A program made the position numbers and the translations under genes. Source: Acetobacteraceae bacterium (GTDB lineage Bacteria > Pseudomonadota > Alphaproteobacteria > Acetobacterales > Acetobacteraceae). Taken from it: a DNA stretch of 64,000 nt. Position 1 is the first letter of the stretch. Each line of letters begins with the position of its first letter. The stretch covers positions 62,001 through 126,000 of the forward strand of contig JAMXLO010000088.1 in assembly GCA_024280945.1 (NCBI GenBank), in the 5' to 3' direction. Of this stretch, positions 39,021 to 47,707 are shown one piece after another. The notes beneath the pieces were generated by a model that was not told the DNA's origin, did not search any database, and worked only from the letters and a program-made list of their open reading frames with translations.

Positions 39021-41557
39021 CCCCGCCACGCGCGACAATGCGTCTGCAGCTGCATCGCGACTTCACCTTCGCGGATGCGACCAAGCTCGTGCCGTACATG
39101 GCAAGGTTGGGCGTCAGCCATCTGTACTCATCGCCGATCCTGACCGCCCGGGCAGGGTCGATGCACGGCTACGACGTGACCGACCCGACGCAGGTCAGTC
39201 CGGAGCTCGGTGGCGAGGAGGGATTGCGGCACCTCGTCGCTGCGCTGCATTCCGCCGGCCTCGGACTGGTTGTCGACATCGTGCCCAATCATATGGCGGC
39301 CGGAGGCATGGAGAACCCATGGTGGGCAGATGTGCTGCGCCGCGGGCGTGACAGCCACTACGCCGGTTTCTTCGATATCGACTGGGACTGTGCCGACCCG
39401 GAACTGCGTGGCAAGGTCCTGGCGCCGTTCCTGGGTGAGCCGTACGGCGACGCTTTGCGCAGCGGCTCGTTAAACCTGGTGGGTGATGGCGGCGAGCCGC
39501 TGATTGCGTACTACGACAACAGGTTTCCTCTTCGTCCGGAGGACCACGCTGCGATCGCCACGGCGTCGGCGCATGCATTCGATCCGAAGACCGAGATGGG
39601 CAGGAACCGCCTGCACGACCTGCTGGAGCGTCAGCATTACCGGCTCGCGTGGTGGCGTACCGCGGGTGATTCGATCAACTGGCGGCGCTTCTTCGACATC
39701 AACGGGCTGGCGGGGCTGCGCATTGAGGATGCGGCGGTGTTCGAGGCGACCCATGCCACACTGTTCCGGTTGTACCAGGAAGGGTTGATCGACGGCCTGC
39801 GGGTCGATCATGTCGACGGCCTTGCTGATCCGCCTGGCTATTGCCGCCGTCTGCGCGCTCGGTTGCAGGAGCTCGCACCGGAACAGCGGCCCTGGCTGGT
39901 GGTTGAGAAAATTCTCGGCGCCGGTGAGCACCTGCCCGATGGCTGGGAAGTCGATGGCACGAGCGGCTACGACTTCATGGATCAGGTCAGCGCGCTGCTG
40001 CACGCGCAGGCAGGTGAGGAGCCGTTGCGGCGGTTCTGGAGTGAGATCAGCGGCCGGCCGGCCGATTTCGACGTAGAAGAGACAACGGCGCGGAGTGACG
40101 TGCTGACCCGATCATTTGCCGCGCAGCTTGAGGCGGTCGTCACCCCACTGCATGGCATTGCGCTGGCCGATGTGGCGACGCGAGATGTCACGCGTGCCTC
40201 GATTCGCCGTGCGCTGACTGGGCTGCTGACGCATTTTCCTGTGTATCGCAGCTACGGCCATGAGCAACGGTCGGATGCGCTGATTGCCGCGGTCGCAGGG
40301 GCGATGCACGACGTTGCGCCGGGCGATCGAGGCACGTTGGCGAGGTTGGAACGCTGGCTGGGCGTGGAGGCGACACCAGAGGTGGCGGTTCGCTTCCAGC
40401 AGTTGAGTGCGCCGCTCGCGGCCAAGGCGGTGGAAGATACGGCTTACTACCGCTATGGCGTTCTGCTGTCGCGCAACGAGGTTGGTGCCGATGTGCGCCG
40501 CTTCAGCGAAACGTCGGCCGAATTCCACGCGGACTGTCTGGAACGTCTTCGATGCTTCCCCGACGCAATGCTGGCGACCGCGACGCACGACCATAAGCGC
40601 GGCGAGGATGTGCGGGCGCGGCTCGCGGCGCTGAGCGAAATTCCCGATGAATGGGCATCCGCAGTGCACCGCTGGTTCGCAATGAACCATGTGCACCGCC
40701 GCGAAGGGCCGATGCCGGCGGCAGGCGACGAGGCGATGCTGTACCAGATGGTCGTCGGAGCCTGGCCACTGGCAGATGGCGACCTCGGCGCCTACACGGA
40801 GCGCCTGGCTGGCTGGCAGCTCAAGGCGCTGCGGGAGGCGAAGCTTGCGACCGACTGGACGGCGCCCAACCTGGAATATGAGGATGCGGCGCGATCGTTC
40901 CTTTATTCTATCATGTCTGACGCCGGGTTCGTCGCAGACGCGCGTGCGTTCGCTGACAGGATCAGTCCCGCCGGCGCGGTGAACGGACTGGCCCAAACCC
41001 TGCTTAAACTAACGGTGCCGGGAGTGCCGGATTTCTACCAGGGGGCCGAGTTCTGGGACTTGTCGCTGGTCGACCCGGACAATCGTTGCATGGTGGATTT
41101 CCCGTCAAGGATTGCCGCGCTGGGCGAAGGCCGATCGCCAGTCGAGCTCGCCGCAGGCTGGCGAGACGGCAGAGTAAAGCAGGCAGTGATCCATCGAGCA
41201 CTTGCGTTGCGGCGAGAGCAGCCAGAGCTGTTTGCGCGGGGTCGGTATATTCCACTGAAGGTATCGGGTGCGCTGGCCGACCATGTCGTTGCATTCGCGC
41301 GCTCACACAAAGGGGTGCAGTGCGTCGTAGTGGTGCCGCGGCTGTGCGCTGCCTTGTCAGCATCCCTCTTGCCCGGTGCGGATGCCAACGACGACCTTAA
41401 AGTGTCCTGTTGGCAGGACACGATGCTTCATGCACCGGACGAACTTGCCGGGCGCACTCTGCACAACCGTCTAACCCATGCTCATATAACCGTCGCCGAA
41501 GCCGTGCCGGTCGCGACAATCCTGAAGATGTTTCCCGTCGCATTACTCGCGAATTAG
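39017..41557 (+). CDS. treY: malto-oligosyltrehalose synthase
   Basis: Rearranges the reducing-end alpha-1,4 bond of a maltodextrin to the alpha,alpha-1,1 bond of a trehalosyl end. The 846 residues have the TreY opening MRLQLHRDFTFADATKLVPYMARLGVSHLYSSPI, the GSMHGYDVTDPT segment, nucleophile Asp in LRVDHVDGLADP, Glu in WLVVEKILGAGEHLP and Asp in TATHDHKRGED. The last is the strongly conserved TreY site. It is the last gene of the operon and ends 10 bases before the convergent minE stop. The ATG at 39017 overlaps malQ; a second ATG lies at 39038. Confidence 0.96.
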   Translation: MTPPRATMRLQLHRDFTFADATKLVPYMARLGVSHLYSSPILTARAGSMHGYDVTDPTQVSPELGGEEGLRHLVAALHSAGLGLVVDIVPNHMAAGGMENPWWADVLRRGRDSHYAGFFDIDWDCADPELRGKVLAPFLGEPYGDALRSGSLNLVGDGGEPLIAYYDNRFPLRPEDHAAIATASAHAFDPKTEMGRNRLHDLLERQHYRLAWWRTAGDSINWRRFFDINGLAGLRIEDAAVFEATHATLFRLYQEGLIDGLRVDHVDGLADPPGYCRRLRARLQELAPEQRPWLVVEKILGAGEHLPDGWEVDGTSGYDFMDQVSALLHAQAGEEPLRRFWSEISGRPADFDVEETTARSDVLTRSFAAQLEAVVTPLHGIALADVATRDVTRASIRRALTGLLTHFPVYRSYGHEQRSDALIAAVAGAMHDVAPGDRGTLARLERWLGVEATPEVAVRFQQLSAPLAAKAVEDTAYYRYGVLLSRNEVGADVRRFSETSAEFHADCLERLRCFPDAMLATATHDHKRGEDVRARLAALSEIPDEWASAVHRWFAMNHVHRREGPMPAAGDEAMLYQMVVGAWPLADGDLGAYTERLAGWQLKALREAKLATDWTAPNLEYEDAARSFLYSIMSDAGFVADARAFADRISPAGAVNGLAQTLLKLTVPGVPDFYQGAEFWDLSLVDPDNRCMVDFPSRIAALGEGRSPVELAAGWRDGRVKQAVIHRALALRREQPELFARGRYIPLKVSGALADHVVAFARSHKGVQCVVVVPRLCAALSASLLPGADANDDLKVSCWQDTMLHAPDELAGRTLHNRLTHAHITVAEAVPVATILKMFPVALLAN

Positions 41558-41567
41558 CGGCCTCCGG

Positions 41568-41861
41568 TCAGGTTCCTGCCATCGCCGGACGTTCCTCGCG
41601 CAAGGCTGCAGCGGCTGCGGCACTCGGCACCTCGACGTCGATTTCCAGCGTGGAAATCGGGTCGCCGCGGTCGAGCTTGATCTGCACGCGCTCGCGCTCG
41701 ATCGAAACGTGCTTGGCGATCACTGCGATGATCTCCTCCTGCAGCACGGCAAGCAGGTCGGACTTGCCGATAAAGGCACGCTCATGCGCCAGCAGCACCT
41801 GCAGTCGCTCCCGCGCGACCGGCGCCGAGTCGCGCCGGCGAAACATGCTGATCAGATTCAT
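41568..41861 (-). CDS. minE: cell division topological specificity factor MinE
   Basis: Stimulates MinD ATPase and drives pole-to-pole or polar-gradient behaviour of MinCD. The 97 residues begin with the amphipathic membrane-binding start [10 protein letters not shown]. The anti-MinCD helix region follows ([18 protein letters not shown], normally with Arg/Leu contacts), then the dimerisation domain ([40 protein letters not shown]). The C-terminal Ala-rich tail is longer than in E. coli. It overlaps minD by four bases in the usual minC-minD-minE order. Confidence 0.95.
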   Translation of the reverse strand: MNLISMFRRRDSAPVARERLQVLLAHERAFIGKSDLLAVLQEEIIAVIAKHVSIERERVQIKLDRGDPISTLEIDVEVPSAAAAAALREERPAMAGT

Positions 41862-42676
41862 GCAACGGCCCTCCGGCCGAACAGTCGCGACATGATGCTG
41901 CGCCGCTGCGGTGGGACCTTCACCACCAGTGTCTCACCGCGCAGTCGTCGTGCCGCATCGAAATAGGCCTTCGCCGCCGGGCTGTTCGGAGTCCCGATGG
42001 TTACCGGCGCGCCGAGATTGGAGGCCCGCAGCACTTCCTCGCTTTCAGGGATGATGCCGAGCAGCGGGATGGACAGGATCTCCAGTACGTCCTCGGTTTT
42101 CAGCATCTCGCCGCGTGACGCACGCGCCCCATCATACCGCGTCAGCAGCAGGTGCTTTTCGATCCGTTCGCCCTTCTCGGCACGCGCAGTCTTCGCGTCG
42201 AGCATGCCGATGATCCGATCCGAATCGCGCACCGACGACACTTCCGGGTTGGTCACCACCACCGCTGTGTCGGCATGGCGCATTGCCAGTGTGGCACCAC
42301 GTTCGATGCCGGCGGGGCTGTCGCAGATGATCCAATCGAATCTGTCCCGGAGTTCGTCAATCACCCGTGTGACGCCTTCCGCGGTCAGCGCGTCCTTGTC
42401 GCGGGTCTGCGACGCGGGCAGCAGCGACAGCGTGTCGATGCGCTTATCGCGAATCAGCGCCTGCGGCAGCTTGGCATCGCCCTGCACTACGTTGATCAAA
42501 TCGAACACGACGCGGCGTTCGGCGCCCATCACCAGGTCGAGGTTGCGGAGGCCCACATCGAAATCGACGACGACCACATTCTGGTCCTGTTGCGCCAGTG
42601 CGGCGCCAAGCGCGGCAGTGGAGGTCGTCTTGCCGACGCCGCCCTTTCCTGATGTCACGACGACAACCGTGGCCAT
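41858..42676 (-). CDS. minD: septum site-determining ATPase MinD
   Basis: Membrane-cycling ATPase that recruits MinC. The 272 residues show the deviant Walker A ([22 protein letters not shown]) with the signature Lys, the [17 protein letters not shown] segment, [20 protein letters not shown] and a basic, Arg-rich C-terminus ([13 protein letters not shown]) that would form the amphipathic membrane-targeting helix. It lies 12 bases after minC and overlaps minE by ATGA. Confidence 0.97.
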   Translation of the reverse strand: MATVVVVTSGKGGVGKTTSTAALGAALAQQDQNVVVVDFDVGLRNLDLVMGAERRVVFDLINVVQGDAKLPQALIRDKRIDTLSLLPASQTRDKDALTAEGVTRVIDELRDRFDWIICDSPAGIERGATLAMRHADTAVVVTNPEVSSVRDSDRIIGMLDAKTARAEKGERIEKHLLLTRYDGARASRGEMLKTEDVLEILSIPLLGIIPESEEVLRASNLGAPVTIGTPNSPAAKAYFDAARRLRGETLVVKVPPQRRSIMSRLFGRRAVA

Positions 42677-42688
42677 CTTTCTCTCCCC

Positions 42689-43384
42689 TCAGTCGAGCGT
42701 TGCCAACATCATCGCCTCGCCGGCCAGCCAGGCCTGTGCAGGCTTGCCGCGTAGCGCGGCGTTCATGTCATCGGCGGTCTGGTAAACGCCGTCGATGGCC
42801 AGCAGTTCTGCCTCCATCCGGCGGCAGAAGATACGGGCATGGTGGTTGCCAGTCAGTCCGGCGATCGCACGACCGCGCAGCGTACCATAGATATGGATGG
42901 AACCGCCGGCGATCACTTCCGCACCCGATGCGACGGAGCCGATGATGCTGACGTCGCCCTTTTCAAATACGACCGACTGGCCGGAGCGCACCGGCTGGTC
43001 GATTACCAGCGATGTGAGGTCGTTTGGGCTGATCTGCCGCGGCTCATCCGGCACATCGATCGGCCGGGCAGGGCGTGTGCTGTTGGCGTGCAGCGGCGCC
43101 CACGGCTCCAATCCCTGCCACGATGGATGGGCACCTTCCGTGCCGATGATGCGGATGCCACGATCGTGCAACGTATGCAGCAGACCGGCAACGTTGGGTT
43201 GCTCGATCGGCAGTGCAGCCAGGTCAAGTACAACGGGTCGGCCGTCGAAGAAGGATGGCGAGCGCTCGATCTGCGCATCCAGTGCATCAAGCCAGTCTTC
43301 CACGGGCAGCTCGGGCGCAAGCACGAGCGCCATGAATGAGCGACCTCTGACTCGGATGAACGGACGCGAATCGGCTGCTGGCAC
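42689..43384 (-). CDS. minC: septum site-determining protein MinC
   Basis: FtsZ inhibitor recruited by MinD. The N-terminal domain is visible from FIRVRGRSFMALVLAPELPVEDWLDALDAQIE. The C-terminal beta-helix has the family sequences VRSGQSVVFEKGDVSIIGSVASGAEVIAGGSIHIYGTLRGRAIAG. The GTG at 43384 gives 231 residues and keeps the whole MinC_N domain. An ATG at 43333 would cut off its first strand, and the open frame to 43756 adds 124 residues that do not resemble MinC and invade the divergent gene. No clear ribosome site is seen before the GTG, so the start is the main uncertainty. Confidence 0.85.
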   Translation of the reverse strand: MPAADSRPFIRVRGRSFMALVLAPELPVEDWLDALDAQIERSPSFFDGRPVVLDLAALPIEQPNVAGLLHTLHDRGIRIIGTEGAHPSWQGLEPWAPLHANSTRPARPIDVPDEPRQISPNDLTSLVIDQPVRSGQSVVFEKGDVSIIGSVASGAEVIAGGSIHIYGTLRGRAIAGLTGNHHARIFCRRMEAELLAIDGVYQTADDMNAALRGKPAQAWLAGEAMMLATLD

Positions 43385-43519
43385 TCGTTCGGGGTAACAA
43401 GCACGTGCCACGAAGGTCAACCAGAACCGCGGCAAATTACGCTGTAAGAAGAAAGAACTGTGGATATTTCGTGATCTTCTGTGGAAAACTTGACGGTTCC
43501 GATTCGCGTTCCGGCTTGC

Positions 43520-44122
43520 ATGAGCATTCGATTCGGTCGACTGGGCGAAACTGCTGCGCATCTCTGCATCGACATGCAGACAATGTTCGCCGAACGGACC
43601 GATTGGCATGTGCCATGGATGCAGCGCGTGCTGCCGATTGTGCAGCGACTCGCGCAGGCTAAGACAGAATGTACCATCTTTACCCGCTTCGTGCCGCCTG
43701 ACCATCCGGAACAGATGAAGGGCAGCTGGCGGCGCTACTACCAGCGCTGGCGCCACATGACCGGTCTACGGATCGATCCGGCCATGATCGAACTGGTACC
43801 GCCGTTGCGTGCGTTGGTGCCGCCGGCACACGTGGTCGACAAATCGCACTATTCGCCATTCACCGAGCAGGCCTTGCCCGATCTGCTGCGCGAGCGAACC
43901 ATCGATACGCTGGTGGTCACCGGAAGCGAAACCGATGTCTGCGTTCTCGCCACGGTACTCGACGCGGTAGATCGCGGTTACCGGGTCGTTGTTGCGGCAG
44001 ATGCCTTGTGCAGCGTCTCAGACGAGACGCACGACTCACTGCTGGCGCTGTACGGCAACAGGTTCGGTCAGCAGATCGAGGTCGCAGGCAGCGAGGAGAT
44101 CCTCGCCGCCTGGGAGGATTGA
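43520..44122 (+). CDS. isochorismatase-like cysteine hydrolase
   Basis: Cytoplasmic hydrolase of the isochorismatase/nicotinamidase fold, 200 residues from the ATG at 43520. The catalytic triad is visible: Asp in LCIDMQTMF, Lys in VVDKSHYSPF and Cys in TGSETDVCVLATVLDA. The GSETDVC sequence is typical of this cysteine-hydrolase branch rather than true isochorismatase with Asp or Gly. Substrate is not predictable (amides, ureido compounds and isochorismate occur in the family). Proximity to urea genes might hint at a ureido substrate, but the ABM gene lies between them on the other strand. A GTG at 43481 is an alternative start. Divergent from minC. Confidence 0.8.
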   Translation: MSIRFGRLGETAAHLCIDMQTMFAERTDWHVPWMQRVLPIVQRLAQAKTECTIFTRFVPPDHPEQMKGSWRRYYQRWRHMTGLRIDPAMIELVPPLRALVPPAHVVDKSHYSPFTEQALPDLLRERTIDTLVVTGSETDVCVLATVLDAVDRGYRVVVAADALCSVSDETHDSLLALYGNRFGQQIEVAGSEEILAAWED

Positions 44123-44125
44123 GCG

Positions 44126-44425
44126 CTAGGCCGGCGACAGGACGTGGATGACCCGGCTGGCCAGCATCTCACGTGTCTTCGCCCCGTAGGCGGCCATGTG
44201 CGGGGAGGCGGCGTGCGCCTTCAGCGCCTCGGGACTCTCCCACTTCTCGATCACCACGAACGTGTCGTCACCATATTTCGCTGGCGAGCCTTCGGCATCG
44301 ATCGCCGGCCCGTACTCGATGCAGCCGTTCTCGGCGTGCACCGCAGGCATGTTTGCCCGGAACTCCTTCAGGATTGCTTCCCGCATGCCCGGCTTGGCGG
44401 TGATGACAGCGACGACGTGGATCAT
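44126..44425 (-). CDS. antibiotic biosynthesis monooxygenase (ABM/YgiN-like) protein
   Basis: Small dimeric alpha+beta-barrel protein of 99 residues. It starts MIHVVAVITAKPGMREAILKEF, has the conserved ENGCIEYG turn (YgiN family), then FVVIEKWESPEALKAHAASPHM, the ABM hallmark His-rich helix. Family members are cofactor-free quinol monooxygenases or autoinducer-processing enzymes; the exact substrate is unknown. The start was set at 44425 because GGGAG lies at proper spacing before it. Its stop is three bases from the end of the isochorismatase-like gene on the opposite strand, and its promoter faces the sigma-54 promoter of the urea operon. Confidence 0.85.
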   Translation of the reverse strand: MIHVVAVITAKPGMREAILKEFRANMPAVHAENGCIEYGPAIDAEGSPAKYGDDTFVVIEKWESPEALKAHAASPHMAAYGAKTREMLASRVIHVLSPA

Positions 44426-44572
44426 GGACGCAACTCCCTTTGGGTATGGCGGCATCCGACCGCAGACCGGGGCGTTGGGCAAGTGCGCCTAATTTTTAGT
44501 CACAAGGAGAATCGTTGCCTGATTAAACTGCAGAGCCTGCGAGCCGCGCTCGCTTTTGGCGTATCGCAGGGC

Positions 44573-44588
44573 TGGCACAGCCGTTGCA
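44573..44588 (+). promoter_or_regulatory. sigma-54 (-24/-12) promoter of the urt-ure operon
   Basis: TGGCAC-AGCCG-TTGCA matches the consensus TGGCAC-N5-TTGC exactly. GG (44574-44575) and GC (44586-44587) are separated by the required 10 bases. Transcription would begin near 44598, about 28 bases before urtA. No convincing pair of NtrC sites was found in 44426-44570, though only a loose consensus could be scanned by eye. Confidence 0.85.
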
Positions 44589-44592
44589 CTCC

Positions 44593-44619
44593 GTCCCCCT
44601 GAAAAACCACAAGGGGGAC
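44593..44619 (+). promoter_or_regulatory. leader stem-loop covering the urtA ribosome site
   Basis: GTCCCCCT (44593-44600) pairs perfectly with AGGGGGAC (44612-44619) around an 11-base loop. The 3' arm contains the likely Shine-Dalgarno, ending 6 bases before the urtA ATG at 44626. If transcription starts near 44598 only part of the 5' arm is in the RNA, so structure would depend on the exact start. Confidence 0.5.
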
Positions 44620-44625
44620 AGGGAT

Positions 44626-45966
44626 ATGGCTTCATCGACGCCCATGCTGACCAGGCGCGAGTTCGGCGGGCTTGCTGCCGGCGCCGCGACGGTCGCGGCC
44701 ATGGGGGGTGTCAACGCGGCCTTCTCGTCGGCCGCGGCCCAGGGAACCGGGCCGATCAAAGTCGGCATCCTGCACTCGCTTTCCGGCACCATGGCGATCA
44801 GCGAGACCACGCTCAAAGACGTCATGTTGATGCTGATCGAGCAGCAAAATGCCAAGGGCGGCGTGCTCGGCCGCAAGCTGGAAGCCGTGGTGGTCGATCC
44901 TGCCTCCAATTGGCCGCTGTTCGCCGAGAAGGCACGCGGCCTGTTGTCGGTGGACAAGTGCGCAGCCGTGTTCGGCTGCTGGACCTCGGTGTCGCGCAAA
45001 TCCGTGCTGCCGGTGTTCGAGGAGCTCAACGGTATCCTGTTCTACCCAGTGCAGTACGAAGGCCAGGAATGCAGCCGGAACGTGTTCTACACCGGCGCAG
45101 CACCCAATCAACAGGCGATCCCGGCGGTCGACTACCTGATGAACGATGTGAAGACCAAGCGCTGGGTGCTCGCCGGCACCGACTACGTCTACCCGCGCAC
45201 GACAAACCAGATCTTGGAGGCCTATCTGAGGCTGAAGGGTGTGCCGGCTGACGACATCATGATCAACTACACGCCGTTCGGTCATTCGGATTGGCAGAAT
45301 ATCGTCGCCTCGATCAAGAAGTTCGGTTCTGCCGGCAAAAAAACCGCGGTGGTCTCCACGATCAATGGCGATGCGAACGTGCCGTTCTACAAGGAGCTTG
45401 GGAATCAGGGCATCAAGGCGACCGACATCCCGGTGGTGGCGTTCAGCGTTGGCGAGGAAGAACTGGCTGGCATCGATACCAAGCCATTGGTCGGGCATCT
45501 TGCGGCGTGGAACTATTTTGAGAGTGTCGATAACGCCGACAACAAGGCGTTCATCGACGCCTGGCACAAGTTCATCAAGAACCCGAAGCGGACCACCAAC
45601 GATCCGATGGAGGCGCATTTCATCGGCTTCAACATGTGGGTCGAGGGCGTGCAGAAGGCGGGGACCACGGCGCCGGATGCGGTGATCGACGCGTTGATCG
45701 GCGTCTCGGTGCCAAACCTCTCGGGTGGCTACTCGACCATGATGCCGAATCATCACATTACCAAGCCGGTGCTGATCGGCGAGGTGCAGGCGGACGGCCA
45801 GTTCAACACGGTCTGGCAAACGCCTGGGCTGGTGGTGGCACAGGAATGGTCGCCTTATGTGGAAGATACCAGGGACCTGATCGGTGATTGGCGCGCTCCG
45901 CTGTCCTGCGGCGCGTTCAACGTCAAGACGGGCAAGTGCGGAGCAGGTGGCGGCAAGAAGGTGTGA
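44626..45966 (+). CDS. urtA: urea ABC transporter, substrate-binding protein
   Basis: Periplasmic urea-binding protein of 446 residues. A Tat-type signal (TRREFGGLAAGAATVAAMGG) is followed by the mature start GPIKVGILHSLSGTMAISETTLKD, which is characteristic of UrtA/AmiC-type binding proteins. Further UrtA wording includes GCWTSVSRKSVLPVFEELNGILFYPVQYEGQE and EAHFIGFNMWVEGVQKAG. The ATG at 44626 places RR correctly near the N-terminus. It is the first gene after the sigma-54 promoter. A stem-loop with a T run follows its stop, which may keep urtA expression above that of the membrane genes. Confidence 0.95.
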   Translation: MASSTPMLTRREFGGLAAGAATVAAMGGVNAAFSSAAAQGTGPIKVGILHSLSGTMAISETTLKDVMLMLIEQQNAKGGVLGRKLEAVVVDPASNWPLFAEKARGLLSVDKCAAVFGCWTSVSRKSVLPVFEELNGILFYPVQYEGQECSRNVFYTGAAPNQQAIPAVDYLMNDVKTKRWVLAGTDYVYPRTTNQILEAYLRLKGVPADDIMINYTPFGHSDWQNIVASIKKFGSAGKKTAVVSTINGDANVPFYKELGNQGIKATDIPVVAFSVGEEELAGIDTKPLVGHLAAWNYFESVDNADNKAFIDAWHKFIKNPKRTTNDPMEAHFIGFNMWVEGVQKAGTTAPDAVIDALIGVSVPNLSGGYSTMMPNHHITKPVLIGEVQADGQFNTVWQTPGLVVAQEWSPYVEDTRDLIGDWRAPLSCGAFNVKTGKCGAGGGKKV

Positions 45967-45989
45967 TCGCCTGAGCCGACCACTCCCCA

Positions 45990-46033
45990 GGGGGTGGCCT
46001 GTCTCCTCCCCAGGCCACCCCCCACGTCTTTTT
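45990..46033 (+). terminator. urtA-urtB intergenic attenuator/terminator
   Basis: GGGGGTGGCCT (45990-46000) pairs perfectly with AGGCCACCCCC (46012-46022) around an 11-base loop. A T-rich run (GTCTTTTTC, 46026-46034) follows a few bases later. This is a strong intrinsic-terminator shape in the middle of an operon, 24 bases after urtA. Partial readthrough would favour the binding protein over the permease. Confidence 0.65.
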
Positions 46034-46045
46034 CAAGGCGTGTTT

Positions 46046-47641
46046 ATGAAGCGTATAGCCTGGCCGCTGTTGGTGACTCTCCTGTGCCTGTTGCCGCCGG
46101 CTGGCCGTGCGCAGTCGGCCGACGAGGCGCTTGCTGCACTGTCGTCCCCGAGCTTCGAGACGATCCGCCAAGGCGTCAGCATGCTGGCCCAGTCCGGTCA
46201 TCCGCAGGCCACCGCGATCCTCGCGGCTCTGCAGTCAAGCCGGTTGTTTGCGCGGAGCAGCGACAAAGCGCTGTTCATCAAGACCGATAGCGGTGCATTC
46301 AACGATGCAGCAACCGGCAAGCTGGCGCCCGACATCATGGCGAGTGGACTGAAACAGGTGCGGCTGAACAACGCGGTGCGCGCTGAACTCGATGCAGCCC
46401 TTGGCAGCCTGCGATTGTTTTCGCCCGATGCAGGGACACGACGCGACGCGGCCGAGGCAGTGTTCCATTCGCATGATCCGGCAGCACTGCCAGCGGTGGA
46501 GCGCGCGCTGACGCATGAGAGCGATCCCGCGGTCAAGCTTCGTATGGAGCAGGCGAGTGCGGCCGCGCTGCTGTTCGCAGACGGCAGCAGTGAACCGGAT
46601 CGACTGATCGCGGTCGCGGTGCTACGCCAGCGTGGCGATATCGACAGCAGAAGTCTGCTCGCTTCGCTGTCAGGGCAGCCGCCGGCGGTTGCCGCGGCTG
46701 CAACCGCGGCGGTCAACGCAATCGACTGGGATCTGCAGCTCTGGAGCATCGCGCAAAGCGTTTATTACGGCCTGTCGCTCGGCTCGGTGCTGTTGCTGGC
46801 CGCGGCAGGGCTGGCGATCACCTTCGGCGTCATGGGCGTGATCAATATGGCGCATGGCGAGATGGTGATGATCGGCGCCTATGTCACCTTCGTGGTACAG
46901 CAGGTGATTCGCGATATAGCGCCCGGCCTGTTCGGTGCCAGCCTGCTGGTCGCAGTGCCGCTTGCGTTCATGGTCGCTGGGCTGATCGGTATTGCGATCG
47001 AGCGAACGCTGATCCGCTGGTTGTACGGCCGACCACTCGAGACGTTGCTGGCGACTTGGGGGCTGTCGCTGATCCTGCAACAGGCTGTCCGTTCGCTGTT
47101 CGGTCCGAACAACCGCGACGTCAGCACGCCCGGTTGGATGAGCGGCGCGATGCAGCTCGGCGGCCTGACGCTGACATACAACCGTCTATACATCATCATC
47201 TTCGCTTTCCTGGTGCTGGCGGCGCTGATGGCGGCGTTGCGCTTTACCTCGCTGGGACTGGCGATGCGCGCGGTCACACAGAACCGGCAGATGGCAGCGG
47301 CAATGGGGATCCGCACGCCGTGGATCGATGCGTTGACCTTCGGGCTGGGCTCGGGCGTCGCCGGCATTGCTGGCGTGGCGTTGAGCCAGATCGACAATGT
47401 CTCGCCGAACCTGGGACAGGGCTACATCATCGACAGCTTCATGGTGGTGGTGTTCGGCGGTGTCGGCAACCTTTGGGGCACGGCGATGGGTGCGCTGACC
47501 CTGGGCATCGTCAACAAGTTCCTTGAGCCAGTGGCAGGGGCTGTACTGGGCAAGATCGTCGTGCTGGTGATGCTGATCCTGTTCATCCAACGGCGACCGC
47601 GCGGAATGTTTCCGCTGAAAGGGCGCGCGGCAGAGGCATGA
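46046..47641 (+). CDS. urtB: urea ABC transporter, permease UrtB
   Basis: Inner-membrane permease of the branched-chain amino-acid/urea family, 531 residues. A signal-like start (MKRIAWPLLVTLLCLLPPAGRAQ) precedes a helical repeat domain of about 200 residues outside the membrane (repeated Asp/Ala-rich HEAT-like segments such as FHSHDPAALPAVERAL). The LivH-type permease with about eight helices follows (ITFGVMGVINMAHGEMVMIGAYVTF, then LGLAMRAVTQNRQMAAAMGI). This long N-terminal domain is usual for UrtB. The ATG at 46046 was chosen because upstream in-frame codons run through the terminator. Confidence 0.93.
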   Translation: MKRIAWPLLVTLLCLLPPAGRAQSADEALAALSSPSFETIRQGVSMLAQSGHPQATAILAALQSSRLFARSSDKALFIKTDSGAFNDAATGKLAPDIMASGLKQVRLNNAVRAELDAALGSLRLFSPDAGTRRDAAEAVFHSHDPAALPAVERALTHESDPAVKLRMEQASAAALLFADGSSEPDRLIAVAVLRQRGDIDSRSLLASLSGQPPAVAAAATAAVNAIDWDLQLWSIAQSVYYGLSLGSVLLLAAAGLAITFGVMGVINMAHGEMVMIGAYVTFVVQQVIRDIAPGLFGASLLVAVPLAFMVAGLIGIAIERTLIRWLYGRPLETLLATWGLSLILQQAVRSLFGPNNRDVSTPGWMSGAMQLGGLTLTYNRLYIIIFAFLVLAALMAALRFTSLGLAMRAVTQNRQMAAAMGIRTPWIDALTFGLGSGVAGIAGVALSQIDNVSPNLGQGYIIDSFMVVVFGGVGNLWGTAMGALTLGIVNKFLEPVAGAVLGKIVVLVMLILFIQRRPRGMFPLKGRAAEA

Positions 47642-47663
47642 GGGCATGAAGATGTACGTCCCC

Positions 47664-47698
47664 CTCCCCCTGCCCCCCTCCCGCCAGGGGAGGGGGAG
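47664..47698. repeat. GC-rich inverted repeat between urtB and urtC
   Basis: CTCCCCCT (47664-47671) pairs with AGGGGGAG (47691-47698), and adjacent C and G runs extend the stem. The 3' arm also serves as the Shine-Dalgarno of urtC, nine bases before its ATG. The sequence resembles a widespread C-run/G-run intergenic repeat of GC-rich proteobacteria. Confidence 0.6.
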
Positions 47699-47707
47699 AG
47701 ACCTGCG

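Noticed and set aside
42689-43756. Extended 355-residue MinC
   Set aside because: The first 124 residues do not resemble MinC and overlap the divergent hydrolase gene; MinC_N begins right after the GTG at 43384.
44426-44570. NtrC-like half-sites upstream of the sigma-54 promoter
   Set aside because: Only loose GTGC/GTCAC fragments without proper symmetry or spacing were found, not enough to call a site.
44632-45819. Open frame of 395 codons opposite urtA
   Set aside because: urtA is well supported by Tat signal and family motifs; the antisense frame has none.
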